From: Gilliamella sp. wkB112
GTDB lineage: Bacteria > Pseudomonadota > Gammaproteobacteria > Enterobacterales > Orbaceae
Length of the DNA: 64,000 nt
Assembly (NCBI RefSeq): GCF_001690685.1
Contig: NZ_LZGL01000003.1
Coordinates: forward strand, 124,001-188,000
Direction: 5' to 3'
The position numbers were made by a program, and so were the translations under genes. Below, in pieces: positions 26,663 to 35,383 of the stretch. Under the pieces are notes generated by a model. The model saw only the letters and a program-made list of their open reading frames with translations, was not told the DNA's origin and made no database searches. Numbering within the stretch: the first letter of the stretch is position 1; each line of letters begins with the position of its first letter.

Positions 26663-27094
26663 ATGCTAAATATATCCAGTGATTGTATTCATTTGGGCTG
26701 TAAAGCAAAAAATAAAAATGAAGTTTTATCTCTGATTGCTAAAGAATTTAAAGCAGAAGGTTGTGTTTCTGTTGATTGCTTACCTTATTTAAAAGAGAGA
26801 GAAAAACAGGTTTCTACATTTTTAGGAAATGGAATAGTAATGCCTCATTTGCCTGTTTCTGCAAAAGATATCATTGTTAAAAAGAGCGTTCAAATATTTC
26901 AATTTCCAGATGGCGTTATGTGGGATCGTGGTAATGTTATGTTTATTGCAATTGGGGTATTAGCTAAAGAAAAGGAACACATTCAAGTACTCAAAGATGT
27001 TGCTTCAATTTTTGGTAATGAAATTATTGCTGATGCATTATCACTAATTACTAATAAAGAGGATTTCATCAAAATTATGAATAGAGAATCATAA
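26663..27094 (+). CDS. PTS EIIA domain protein, mannitol/fructose family
   Basis: This 143-residue stand-alone EIIA of the fructose-mannitol type has its phospho-histidine at His62 in the motif FLGNGIVMPHLP. Normally it would pass phosphate from HPr to an EIIB on a sugar permease. No matching EIIB/EIIC gene is present here, and the neighbouring transporter is an MFS porter that needs no phosphorelay. A regulatory role is therefore plausible (for example reporting PTS state to the inositol genes), but this is inference. AGGAG precedes the ATG. It is 101 bases downstream of the iolT-like gene on the same strand and is followed by a hairpin. Confidence 0.82.
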   Translation: MLNISSDCIHLGCKAKNKNEVLSLIAKEFKAEGCVSVDCLPYLKEREKQVSTFLGNGIVMPHLPVSAKDIIVKKSVQIFQFPDGVMWDRGNVMFIAIGVLAKEKEHIQVLKDVASIFGNEIIADALSLITNKEDFIKIMNRES

Positions 27095-27150
27095 AGAGTA
27101 ACTATTTAAGACTAGTTATAATTCATTATGGTTATTCTAAATACTAATAA

Positions 27151-27178
27151 AAACCTATCACAATAAAGTGGTAGGTTT
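27151..27178 (+). terminator. Hairpin after the EIIA gene
   Basis: AAACCTATCAC (27151-27161) pairs with GTGGTAGGTTT (27168-27178), eleven pairs including one G-U, around an AATAAA loop. No extended T tail follows beyond the stem's own TTT, so it is a moderate terminator candidate separating the iolT-EIIA unit from the dehydrogenase unit. Confidence 0.5.
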
Positions 27179-27254
27179 AAAGCATTATAATTTTTAAAAA
27201 TTGATGAATATTTAAACTAAATCTAGTGAGCTTAATTAGTTGGATTTATTTAAT

Positions 27255-27306
27255 TTTGATCTACCGCACAAAATTTATTTTTTATATTTTACAAAAGTAA
27301 AAAAAA
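27255..27306 (+). promoter_or_regulatory. Shared upstream block, copy B, with TTTTAC-GTAAAA palindrome
   Basis: TTTGATCTACCGCACAAAA, then eleven bases, then ATATTTTACAAAAGTAAAA repeat the arrangement seen at 24969-25020 with the same spacing. Within this copy TTTTAC (27287-27292) and GTAAAA (27297-27302) form a perfect palindrome around AAAA; copy A has a one-base imperfect version. The block lies about 115-165 bases upstream of the dehydrogenase start. It is a candidate operator for a regulator such as an RpiR- or LacI-type inositol repressor, which is not found in the window. Confidence 0.55.
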
Positions 27307-27417
27307 TAATCATTATTGATTATGACTATATGATGATTAACTTTTGATTTTATTATTGGTTAAATTAGGTATAAATATAATTTTTAATGTTTGAGTTTGC
27401 TTTTTTAGGAGACATTT

Positions 27418-28539
27418 ATGAAAGAAGTAAAAATAGGTTTAATTGGTACTGGTTACATAGGTCGTTGCCATGCCATAGCTTATGCTCAAGCTCCTACAGT
27501 TTTTCCATTAAAAGGTAAGCTTGTGAGAGAAATGGTTGCTGAAGTGAATGAAGAAATTGCAAAAGAAAAGGCACAAGCTTTTGGTTTTAATCGTTCAACA
27601 GGTGATTGGAAAAAACTAGTAAAAGATAACAATATTGATGTAGTTGATATCTGTACTCCTAATTTTTTACATAAAGAAATGGCGCTTGAAGCCATTAAAC
27701 ACGGAAAGCATGTGTATAGTGAAAAACCACTAGGATTAACCGTCGCTGATGCTCAAGAGATGGCTAACGCAGCTAAAAAAGCCGGTGTTAAAACTTTAGT
27801 TGGCTTCAATTACATGAAAAATCCAGCCGCGCAGTTAGCTAAACAAATTATAGAAAATGGGGAAATAGGTGAAATAGTACATTTTTATGGAACACATAAT
27901 GAAGATTATTTGGCTGATCCAAAAGCACCAATTGATTGGCATTGTTATAAGAAATTAGCTGGTTTAGGCGCGTTAGGTGATTTAGCCGCTCATATTGTAA
28001 ATATGGCTCATTATTTAGTTGGGCCAATTGCTGAAGTTTGTGGTGATATGCAAACAGTTATTAAAGAAAGACCAGATCCAAAAGATCCATCTAAACTCTG
28101 TAAAGTTGAAAATGAAGATCAAGCAAGTGCCTTAATTCGATTTAAATCAGATGTTCGAGGTGTGATTGAAACATCACGCGTTGCAACTGGCGCTAAAATG
28201 GGACTAACTTTTGTTGTGATTGGTACTAAAGGTACTATTTCTTATACCCAAGAACGAATGGCAGAACTTAAATTATATAAACATGATGATCCTGAAGGGC
28301 GTCAAGGTTTTAAAACTTTACTAGTTGGTCCTGCACATCCTGATTATGCACCGTTTTGTGTTTCAGCTGGACATGGGTTCGGTTTTAATGATCAAAAAAC
28401 GGTTGAGGTGCGTGATTTAATTAATGGTATTGCTGCGAATGATAAGATGTGGCCAGATTTTGAAGAAGGATTGCAAGTATCAAAAGTCCTTGAAGCTATT
28501 GCTCAATCAGCAATAGAGCGTCGTTGGATTTTGTTATAG
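27418..28539 (+). CDS. Gfo/Idh/MocA family oxidoreductase, inositol dehydrogenase-like
   Basis: This 373-residue NAD(P)-dependent dehydrogenase has the Rossmann motif GLIGTGYIGRCHA at residues 7-19, the cofactor/active-site lysine motif YSEKPLGLT, and the family Asp/His catalytic segment GALGDLAAHIVNMAHYLVG. These enzymes oxidise a cyclitol or sugar hydroxyl. Compared with the next gene it is longer and only distantly related, so it likely acts on a different inositol isomer or derivative. TTAGGAG precedes the ATG. It opens a three-gene unit (this gene, iolG-like, iolE-like) with the shared upstream block in front. Confidence 0.85.
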   Translation: MKEVKIGLIGTGYIGRCHAIAYAQAPTVFPLKGKLVREMVAEVNEEIAKEKAQAFGFNRSTGDWKKLVKDNNIDVVDICTPNFLHKEMALEAIKHGKHVYSEKPLGLTVADAQEMANAAKKAGVKTLVGFNYMKNPAAQLAKQIIENGEIGEIVHFYGTHNEDYLADPKAPIDWHCYKKLAGLGALGDLAAHIVNMAHYLVGPIAEVCGDMQTVIKERPDPKDPSKLCKVENEDQASALIRFKSDVRGVIETSRVATGAKMGLTFVVIGTKGTISYTQERMAELKLYKHDDPEGRQGFKTLLVGPAHPDYAPFCVSAGHGFGFNDQKTVEVRDLINGIAANDKMWPDFEEGLQVSKVLEAIAQSAIERRWILL

Positions 28540-28595
28540 TCGATTAAATAAAAAATATATATAAATTTAGTAAAATTTAACAAGAGAGAATTATT

Positions 28596-29609
28596 ATGAA
28601 ACTAAATATCGGTGTTGTTGGAGTGGGTGCTATTGGTCAAGATCATATTCGTCGTTTTGTCCAAGTGTTACAAAATTGCCAAGTTGTAGCTATGAGTGAT
28701 ATCAGTACAGAAAATCTTGATAAAGTTAATAAATCATTAAATTTGAATGCAAAAACTTATAGTGATGGGCATGAACTAATTCGCTCAAAGGATGTTAATG
28801 CCGTTGTTATTACTTCTTGGGATCCCACTCATGAAGAATATGCTCTCGCTGCTATTAATGAAGGTAAATATGTTTTTTGTGAAAAACCTCTAGCTGTGAC
28901 AGCCGAAGGTTGTAAAAAAATTATAGATGCTGAAATGAAGCAAGGAAAACGCTTACTGCAAGTTGGCTTTATGCGTCCTTTTGATACAGGATATCGAGCT
29001 CTTAAACAAGTTATTACCGAAGGTCAAATTGGTCGCCCTCTCATATTACATGCTGCTCATCGTAATGTAACAAATACCTATACTGATGAGTCTATAGCTA
29101 TTACAAATACATTAATTCATGAACTTGATGTACATCGCTGGTTATTAGATGATGATTATGTTAGTGCTCAAGTAGTATTCCCTAATAAAAGTAGTTTAGC
29201 ACCGGGTGAATTAAAGGATCCTCAACTTGTGATCTTCAAAACCGCAAAAGGTACTATTATTAATGTAGAAGTATTTGCTAATTGCCAATATGGTTATGAT
29301 ATTCAATGTGAAGTTGTTGGCGAAAAAGGTATTGCTAAATTACCTGACCCATCACAGATTGTGATGCGAAAAGAAGCTAAATTCTATATTGATATTTTAG
29401 TAGATTGGAAAGATCGCTTTATTGCTGCTTACGATGTCGAATTACAGGCCTTTATTGATAATGTGATCTCCGGAAAATTTACACAAGGTGCTTCTGCTTG
29501 GGATGCCTATGCAGCAGCAGTTGCGGCAGATACATGTATTAAAGCTCAAAAAAGTGGGGTGGTTGAGTCTATTGTAATGCCAAAAATGCCTGATTTTTAT
29601 AAAAAATAA
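28596..29609 (+). CDS. iolG: Inositol 2-dehydrogenase, IolG-like
   Basis: This 337-residue Gfo/Idh/MocA enzyme resembles IolG, which oxidises myo-inositol to 2-keto-myo-inositol with NAD+. Visible motifs are [15 protein letters not shown] (NAD binding), FCEKPLAVT with the catalytic lysine, and [12 protein letters not shown] carrying the Asp/His catalytic pair. It lies 56 bases after the related dehydrogenase and before the IolE-like dehydratase that would act on its product, which supports the assignment. Confidence 0.87.
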   Translation: MKLNIGVVGVGAIGQDHIRRFVQVLQNCQVVAMSDISTENLDKVNKSLNLNAKTYSDGHELIRSKDVNAVVITSWDPTHEEYALAAINEGKYVFCEKPLAVTAEGCKKIIDAEMKQGKRLLQVGFMRPFDTGYRALKQVITEGQIGRPLILHAAHRNVTNTYTDESIAITNTLIHELDVHRWLLDDDYVSAQVVFPNKSSLAPGELKDPQLVIFKTAKGTIINVEVFANCQYGYDIQCEVVGEKGIAKLPDPSQIVMRKEAKFYIDILVDWKDRFIAAYDVELQAFIDNVISGKFTQGASAWDAYAAAVAADTCIKAQKSGVVESIVMPKMPDFYKK

Positions 29610-29766
29610 GGTTAATGGAGTTTATTAATTGGAAGTTATAGATTAGAAAAGTAATTTTTTATGATCAAGATGATAACTTCCATTTTACCAAGATAATAAA
29701 TTTGAGATTGTGTAGAAATATCTACTAATTTTTCTGAATTTTCAAATCCGATATGGGAGATATAAG

Positions 29767-30666
29767 ATGAATAGTAATAAAGTAAAATTAGGAATTGCAC
29801 CGATTGGTTGGACCAATGATGATTTACCTGATTTAGGAAAAGAGAATACTTTTGAGCAGTGTATTAGCGAAATGGCTTTGTCTGGTTTTACTGGTTGTGA
29901 AGTAGGGAGTAAATATCCTCGTGATACTAACATCTTAAAACATAAACTTAAAGCTCGTGGTTTACAGATTTGTAATGCATGGTTCAGTACATTTTTTGGT
30001 GATGGTAAGAAAGACGAAACAATTAAAAGTTTTATTGAACATATGAATTTTTTACATACTATGGGCGCCAAGGTAATTGGTTGTTCAGAACAAAGTGGTA
30101 GTATTCAAGGTCTGAATAAGCCTATTTTGGGTAAAGATAAACGTATTTTTAATGATAAAGAATGGAATTTATTAGCGGAAGGCTATAATGAATTAGCCGG
30201 TATTGCAGCTGAAAAAGGAATGAAAGTTAGTCTACATCATCATATGGGGACAGCAATTCAAACTACAGCAGAAGTTGATAGATATATGGCTGAAGTAAAT
30301 GATGATGTTTATTTATTGTTTGATACAGGTCATGCATATTATTCTGAAGGTTCACAAGAAGCAATGCTTAATATTTTAAGAAAATATGTTGATAGAACAG
30401 TTCATGTACATTTAAAAGATGTTCGCGATACGATTGTTGCAGAAGTGAGAAAAAATAATTTAAGTTTCTTGGATGGAGTTAAGAAAGGTACTTTTACCGT
30501 TCCGGGAGATGGTGTTATTGATTTTAAACCAGTATTTGAAATTCTTGAAAAAGCAGGATATGAAGGTTGGATGGTTGTTGAAGCTGAACAAGATCCAGCC
30601 CTTGCCGATCCTTTTGATTATGCAGTTAAAGGTCGTCGTTATATTAAAGAAAATACGGGTATTTAA
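29767..30666 (+). CDS. iolE: Myo-inosose-2 dehydratase, IolE-like
   Basis: This 299-residue TIM-barrel lyase of the xylose isomerase-like fold dehydrates 2-keto-myo-inositol to a diketone in inositol catabolism. It starts [18 protein letters not shown] as IolE does, with metal-site segments [29 protein letters not shown] and [13 protein letters not shown] precedes the ATG. The 157-base gap after iolG shows no gene. Later pathway enzymes (IolD hydrolase, IolB isomerase, IolC kinase, IolJ/IolA) are not in the window. A near-perfect terminator follows, so the local unit ends here. Confidence 0.9.
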   Translation: MNSNKVKLGIAPIGWTNDDLPDLGKENTFEQCISEMALSGFTGCEVGSKYPRDTNILKHKLKARGLQICNAWFSTFFGDGKKDETIKSFIEHMNFLHTMGAKVIGCSEQSGSIQGLNKPILGKDKRIFNDKEWNLLAEGYNELAGIAAEKGMKVSLHHHMGTAIQTTAEVDRYMAEVNDDVYLLFDTGHAYYSEGSQEAMLNILRKYVDRTVHVHLKDVRDTIVAEVRKNNLSFLDGVKKGTFTVPGDGVIDFKPVFEILEKAGYEGWMVVEAEQDPALADPFDYAVKGRRYIKENTGI

Positions 30667-30691
30667 TACTTTTGTGATTCTAAACTTACTT

Positions 30692-30720
30692 AAAAAGCAG
30701 GACATCGTCCTGCTTTTTTT
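30692..30720 (+). terminator. Strong rho-independent terminator after iolE
   Basis: AAAAAGCAGGAC (30692-30703) pairs with GTCCTGCTTTTT (30707-30718) around ATC, with the T run continuing. It begins 26 bases past the iolE stop. Confidence 0.93.
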
Positions 30721-31040
30721 GAGGGTAATTATAATATTTATCACTAAATTATTATTAATTACTTTATTTCATTAAACTTAAGTAGTTTTATTAAGTAGAT
30801 GCAACTTACTATAAACTAGTATTTGTTTGTTACTTGTTAAAATGGTAGCCACTTGATTGAATAACCTATAACATCGATATTAGTTATAAATAGTTTAGTA
30901 TGGCATCCATAAATTTCTATAATTAGAAAAAGAGAAGTTATACAGTTAATTATCTATATGATTTTTATAAACAAATAAAATAGAATACTTTATTGTGATA
31001 TATAATTGTTATTTATTAGCTTAAGATACCTCAATGGTTA
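30721..31040. other. Intergenic region with no recognisable feature
   Basis: About 320 bases between the iolE terminator and the convergent HxlR regulator gene. Both strands are stop-rich and AT-rich. I see no gene, repeat or promoter that I can support. Confidence 0.4.
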
Positions 31041-31376
31041 CTACTTGTTTTGACCATTCCTTGATTTATATGCTGTTCCCCATACTAACATTGCATCATG
31101 AACTTGCTTTAAGCTTTGGCCTAACTCTGTTAGAGAATATTCGACTTTTGGTGGCACTTCAGCGTAGACTTTGCGACTGATTAAGCCATTGTTTTCCATG
31201 GCTCTTAGATGTTGAGTTAATACTTTTTGCGAGATACCAGTGAGCGATTTTTTTAATTCACCAAAACGTTTAGTTCCTATCAATAGATCCCGTACTATTA
31301 ATACTTTCCATTTATCTCCCATCAGCATTAATGTGGTTTCAACAGGGCAATTAGGTAAATTTTTATTCATTTTCAT
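31041..31376 (-). CDS. HxlR family winged-helix transcriptional regulator
   Basis: This 111-residue DNA-binding protein has the HxlR pattern: an N-terminal cysteine (LPNCPVETTLMLMGDKWKVL), the recognition region FGELKKSLTGISQKVLTQHL, and the wing/LTELGQSL segment. HxlR regulators typically respond to reactive electrophiles or redox stress and control a neighbouring oxidoreductase. It is divergent from an NAD(P)-binding protein gene 147 bases away, its most likely target. GGGA lies about nine bases before the ATG. Confidence 0.88.
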   Translation of the reverse strand: MKMNKNLPNCPVETTLMLMGDKWKVLIVRDLLIGTKRFGELKKSLTGISQKVLTQHLRAMENNGLISRKVYAEVPPKVEYSLTELGQSLKQVHDAMLVWGTAYKSRNGQNK

Positions 31377-31523
31377 TTTAAACTATCCCTTTAAATTCAA
31401 TAATAGTTTCTTTATGGTACCTATATTGCTATTTAGTACCTACTTTACAATAGAAACTTAGGGTATTAAGCTGAAAAAATCGATTACTTAATTAAAATTT
31501 AAACAATGTTGAAGGAGTCAAAA

Positions 31524-32159
31524 ATGAAAATTGCAGTTATTGGAGCTAATGGGAAATCAGGTAGTTTGATCGTTAAAGAAGCACTTGCGCGAGGACATGA
31601 TGTTACTGCGATTGTTCGTAAAACTGATGCTCAAGTTGATCCCAAAGCAAAAAAGTTAGTCAAAGATTTATTTCAACTCACCTATGATGACTTAAAACCT
31701 TTTGACGTGATAGTTGATGCATTTGCAACATGGACATTGGAATCTCTTCCATTACATCAAACTAGTTTAAAACATGTTACTGATATTTTAAGTGGTAAAC
31801 CAAATCGTTTATTGGTTGTTGGTGGTGCGGGGAGTTTATATGTGAATTCTGAACACACTATCCATTTAGTTGATACGCCAGAATTTCCGGATGAATTTAA
31901 ACCATTAGCTAATAATATGGCTAAAGCGTTAGATGAACTTAAAAGATGTAACGATGTTAATTGGACATACTTAAGCCCTGCTATTGAATTTATTGCTGAT
32001 GGCAAAAGAACTGGTCATTATCTTGTTGGTGGTGAACAAGTATTATTCAATAGTAACGGTAAAAGCCAAATTAGTTATGCTGATTATGCCATTGCTATGC
32101 TTGATGAAGCAGAAAATGCTAAACATATTAAACAACGGTTTACTGTTGCTAGTGAATAA
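31524..32159 (+). CDS. NAD(P)-binding Rossmann-fold protein (NmrA-like/atypical SDR)
   Basis: This roughly 211-residue protein begins MKIAVIGANGKSGSLIVKEA, the glycine-rich dinucleotide-binding motif of atypical short-chain dehydrogenases (YwnB-like NAD(P)H-binding proteins). Later segments (LLVVGGAGSLYV, NWTYLSPAIEF, ISYADYAIAMLDE) fit the same family. The start at 31524 has GAAGGAG directly upstream and is better than the in-frame ATG at 31506. The substrate is unknown. Divergence from an HxlR regulator suggests induction by electrophiles or redox stress. Confidence 0.85.
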   Translation: MKIAVIGANGKSGSLIVKEALARGHDVTAIVRKTDAQVDPKAKKLVKDLFQLTYDDLKPFDVIVDAFATWTLESLPLHQTSLKHVTDILSGKPNRLLVVGGAGSLYVNSEHTIHLVDTPEFPDEFKPLANNMAKALDELKRCNDVNWTYLSPAIEFIADGKRTGHYLVGGEQVLFNSNGKSQISYADYAIAMLDEAENAKHIKQRFTVASE

Positions 32160-32570
32160 TATGTATAAAATCACTTTAGATAACCAACAATAATAATTTG
32201 CTATTAAGTAAGTTGCTTATCTGTCATCTTTTCGCTGGTATTGTAAATGTCCAGTATGGTGGTCATAAATAGAGTTTATGCGATATATGGTAAATTTATA
32301 GAAATTTAGATGTTGTAAGTTTGAACTTTATATTATGATTGCTCCTTGGCTTGAGGGCTTCTAAGAGATCGCAAGTTAAAATATCATTGTTGCGACGAGT
32401 AAATATATTTTTAGCCGTAGCTGGCTATGAAAATTGTGCTCACAATTTATTACAATTTCGATTAGAATTAGCCGTCGAATTTAGTAGCGAATTTAACTAA
32501 TTAAGTGCTGAAATTTTCATTATTATTTAAATATGCACGCGATTATTACAGAAAGGGGAGAATCAAATAT
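32160..32570. other. Intergenic region with a near-palindrome before dsbA
   Basis: There is no gene in these 411 bases. An almost perfect palindrome, AAATTGTG-CT-CACAATTT, lies at 32431-32448, about 120 bases upstream of the dsbA start; it resembles lac-type operator halves (AATTGTG/CACAATT) but with a two-base centre. A TTAGCC/GGCTA hairpin lies just before it (32411-32427). Confidence 0.35.
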
Positions 32571-33278
32571 ATGAAAAAAACGCTTATTGCTATAAGTGCA
32601 TTAGTCTTTTCGGTAAGCTGTTTGGCAGCGGAAACACCAGCAGCTAAAACTGCGGCTACAGCTTCGGCCTCAACACCGGCAACACCACAAGTTGATAAGC
32701 AATATACCGTATTACCAACGCTCCCAAGTCCGGAAAAGGAAGTAATTGAGTTTTTTTCTTTTAATTGCCCTAGTTGTTACATGTTTGAAACCCAATATCA
32801 TGGTTCTCAGGTTATTAGCCAAGCGCTGCCGAAAGGCGTTAACGTTAAGCGCTATCATCTGTTAGATTTTGGACCATTGTCTAAGGAGCTTTCTGAAGCC
32901 TGGGCAGTAGCAAATGTGCTTGATTTGCAAGATAAAGCATCGTTGGCACTTTACCAAGCGGTACAAAGAGATCGTACAATACAGTCCATTGATGACATCA
33001 AAGCAGTCTTTGCAACTTTAGGTATCGATGCGGCAACTTATGATAAAACTAAAGATAGTTTTTTAGCCAAAGCGTTTATGGCGCATCAAGTTGATGCCAT
33101 CAAAGAGTTAAAGCCTAATTCAATCCCTGCGGTTTATGTAAATAATAAATTTTACATTGATTCACAAGGACTTGACACAACCTCTAATGAGGCATTTGTA
33201 CAAGATTATGCTCGAGTTGCCGCATATCTTGTCAATTTAAACCCTAATGTTAAGGCAAAAATAAAAAGCGAATATTAA
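32571..33278 (+). CDS. dsbA: Periplasmic thiol:disulfide oxidoreductase DsbA
   Basis: This 235-residue DsbA-family protein introduces disulfides into exported proteins. A Sec signal peptide (MKKTLIAISALVFSVSCLAA) is followed by an Ala/Thr-rich linker (about 23-42) not usual in DsbA, then the thioredoxin fold with an inserted helical domain. The active site reads CPSC (Cys66-Cys69) where classical DsbA has CPHC, and the cis-proline loop is SIPAVYV. The ATG at 32571 fits the signal peptide and follows GGGGAGAA; upstream in-frame codons to 32505 are not convincing. Its stop abuts the stop of flhA on the other strand. FlgI, encoded 10 kb away, has the two cysteines that need DsbA for P-ring assembly. 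Confidence 0.9.
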   Translation: MKKTLIAISALVFSVSCLAAETPAAKTAATASASTPATPQVDKQYTVLPTLPSPEKEVIEFFSFNCPSCYMFETQYHGSQVISQALPKGVNVKRYHLLDFGPLSKELSEAWAVANVLDLQDKASLALYQAVQRDRTIQSIDDIKAVFATLGIDAATYDKTKDSFLAKAFMAHQVDAIKELKPNSIPAVYVNNKFYIDSQGLDTTSNEAFVQDYARVAAYLVNLNPNVKAKIKSEY

Positions 33279-35366
33279 TTAATTGGCACCAATTTGCACA
33301 GTCATTTTAATTTCGCGGTTATCTGTAATTTCTAAGTTGGAAAGCACCACTAATTGCGGAAAGTGGTGGCGTAAAAATTGCGACAACATTGGCCGTAGTG
33401 CATGATTAACTAATAATACCTGTGGCGCACCAATGGCATCTTGCTGATTGAGTGCCGGCTGGACTTGTTGAATAATGTGTTCAGCCAGCCCCGGCTCTAA
33501 ATTATTGGTATTTTGTAGCGCTTGTAGTAACAAGCGTTCTAAATTAACATTTAAGCCGATTACATTTATGGCGTCAGTCCCCGGGAACCATTGTTGGGTA
33601 ATCACTCTCCCTAAGGCGATCCTTACCATACTCAGTAATTGATAAGGATCATTTTGGGTTGGCGCATGTTCACAGATAGTTTCAATGATAGTGCGCATAT
33701 CGCGGATGGACACTTTTTCGGCGATCAGATTTTGTAAGATTTTGTGGAAAGTCGTCAGCGTAACCACTCCGGGAACAAAATCCTCCACTAATTTGGGTAT
33801 TTCTTGTTTTAACCGATCTAATAATTCTTGGGTTTCTAAGCGACCAAATAGATCGCTAGCATGTTGTTGTAGTAAATGATTGAAATGGGTGGCAATCATA
33901 GTACTAGCATCCACCACGGTATAACCGAGTATTTGCGCTGGTTCTTTATTGGTTTCATCAATCCATATCGCAGCTAACCCAAAAGCAGGTTCGGTGGTGG
34001 GTATGCCGTCAATGGTTTCAGTCACATTACCTGGGTTAATCGCCAGCCATTTGTTATTGATAATTTCTCCTTTGCCAATTTCGCCGCCTTTGATAAACAA
34101 TTTATATTGATAAGGCGCTAATGACAGGTTATCGCGAATATGTACTTGTGGCGGTAAAAAGCCAAGGGTTTGGGCAAATTTTTTGCGCAAACTGCGTATT
34201 CTACCCAGTAATTCACCATTTTGCGCTTGATCAACCATTGGGATTAGACCATAGCCGACTTCCATTGCTAAGGTGTCTTCAATATTAACGTCCGACCAAG
34301 TGGCCTCAATGTTGGCAGGCGTGGTGGCTTGAACATTAGTCGGTTTAGCTGTAGTTTTTGGTTGGGTTTGCTGTTGTTTAGTTAACCACCAAGCAAGGAT
34401 AGCCAAAATTGCGGTGAAGGTTAAAAAGACTAAATTAGGCATACCCGGAATTAAGCCCAGTAAGCCAATGACAACTGCAGTCAAAATCAGTACTTGTGGA
34501 TTATGAAATAATTGGTTGAGCATTTGCTCACTGATATTATCTTGTGAGTTGACTCGAGTAACAATAACCCCAGCAGCTGTGGAAATAATTAATGAGGGAA
34601 TTTGCGCCACTAAACCGTCACCAATGGTTAACAGCACATACGTTTGGCCGGCATCCGCAAGTGCCATGCCGTGTTGCACCACGCCTACCAATAATCCACC
34701 AATAATGGTAATCGCCATTATGAGTAATCCCGCAATCGCATCCCCACGGACAAATTTACTAGCACCATCCATGGAACCATAAAAATCAGCTTCTTGGGTG
34801 ACTTCGGCGCGACGGGCTTTGGCTTCATCTTCGCCGATTAAACCGGCATTAAGATCGGCGTCGATAGCCATTTGTTTGCCTGGCATACCATCTAAAGCAA
34901 AACGGGCTCCCACTTCCGCTATGCGTCCGGCGCCTTTGGTGATCACCATAAAATTGATAATAACTAAAATGATGAACACCACAATACCTATGGCGAAGTT
35001 GCCACCGACCAGAAAGTGACCAAAGGCTTCAATCACGCGACCGGCAGCAGCACTACCGGTATGACCTTTAAGTAGCACTACTCGCGTGGAGGCTACATTC
35101 AAAGATAAACGTAATAAAGTTGCGAATAATAAAATGGTAGGGAAGGCAGCAAAATCAAGCACCCGTTTGGTAAAAAGTGCCACAATTAATATGATAATAG
35201 ATAAAGCTATATTGAACGTAAACAAGAGATCCAAAATAAATGCCGGTAATGGCAACACCATCATTGATAGAATTAACAGAATAAGCAATGGCCCGGCTAA
35301 GATCTGGTAATGACCATTTTTTAAGGTGTTTATTGATAATAATGTAAGTAGTTTGGATTTAATCAT
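33279..35366 (-). CDS. flhA: Flagellar export gate protein FlhA
   Basis: This 695-residue membrane component of the type III flagellar export gate uses proton motive force and docks chaperone-substrate complexes. Eight hydrophobic helices fill the first 330 residues, with the FHIPEP-family loop (ALDGMPGKQMAIDADLNAGL, KARRAEVTQEADFYGSMDGA). A linker of Gln/Thr/Pro (about 330-355) leads to the cytoplasmic nonamer-forming domain. Length is standard. It follows flhB after a 17-base gap in the same orientation, and ends head-to-head at the dsbA stop. No flhE is present. Confidence 0.96.
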   Translation of the reverse strand: MIKSKLLTLLSINTLKNGHYQILAGPLLILLILSMMVLPLPAFILDLLFTFNIALSIIILIVALFTKRVLDFAAFPTILLFATLLRLSLNVASTRVVLLKGHTGSAAAGRVIEAFGHFLVGGNFAIGIVVFIILVIINFMVITKGAGRIAEVGARFALDGMPGKQMAIDADLNAGLIGEDEAKARRAEVTQEADFYGSMDGASKFVRGDAIAGLLIMAITIIGGLLVGVVQHGMALADAGQTYVLLTIGDGLVAQIPSLIISTAAGVIVTRVNSQDNISEQMLNQLFHNPQVLILTAVVIGLLGLIPGMPNLVFLTFTAILAILAWWLTKQQQTQPKTTAKPTNVQATTPANIEATWSDVNIEDTLAMEVGYGLIPMVDQAQNGELLGRIRSLRKKFAQTLGFLPPQVHIRDNLSLAPYQYKLFIKGGEIGKGEIINNKWLAINPGNVTETIDGIPTTEPAFGLAAIWIDETNKEPAQILGYTVVDASTMIATHFNHLLQQHASDLFGRLETQELLDRLKQEIPKLVEDFVPGVVTLTTFHKILQNLIAEKVSIRDMRTIIETICEHAPTQNDPYQLLSMVRIALGRVITQQWFPGTDAINVIGLNVNLERLLLQALQNTNNLEPGLAEHIIQQVQPALNQQDAIGAPQVLLVNHALRPMLSQFLRHHFPQLVVLSNLEITDNREIKMTVQIGAN

Positions 35367-35383
35367 GAGACTGGTTATTGCCT

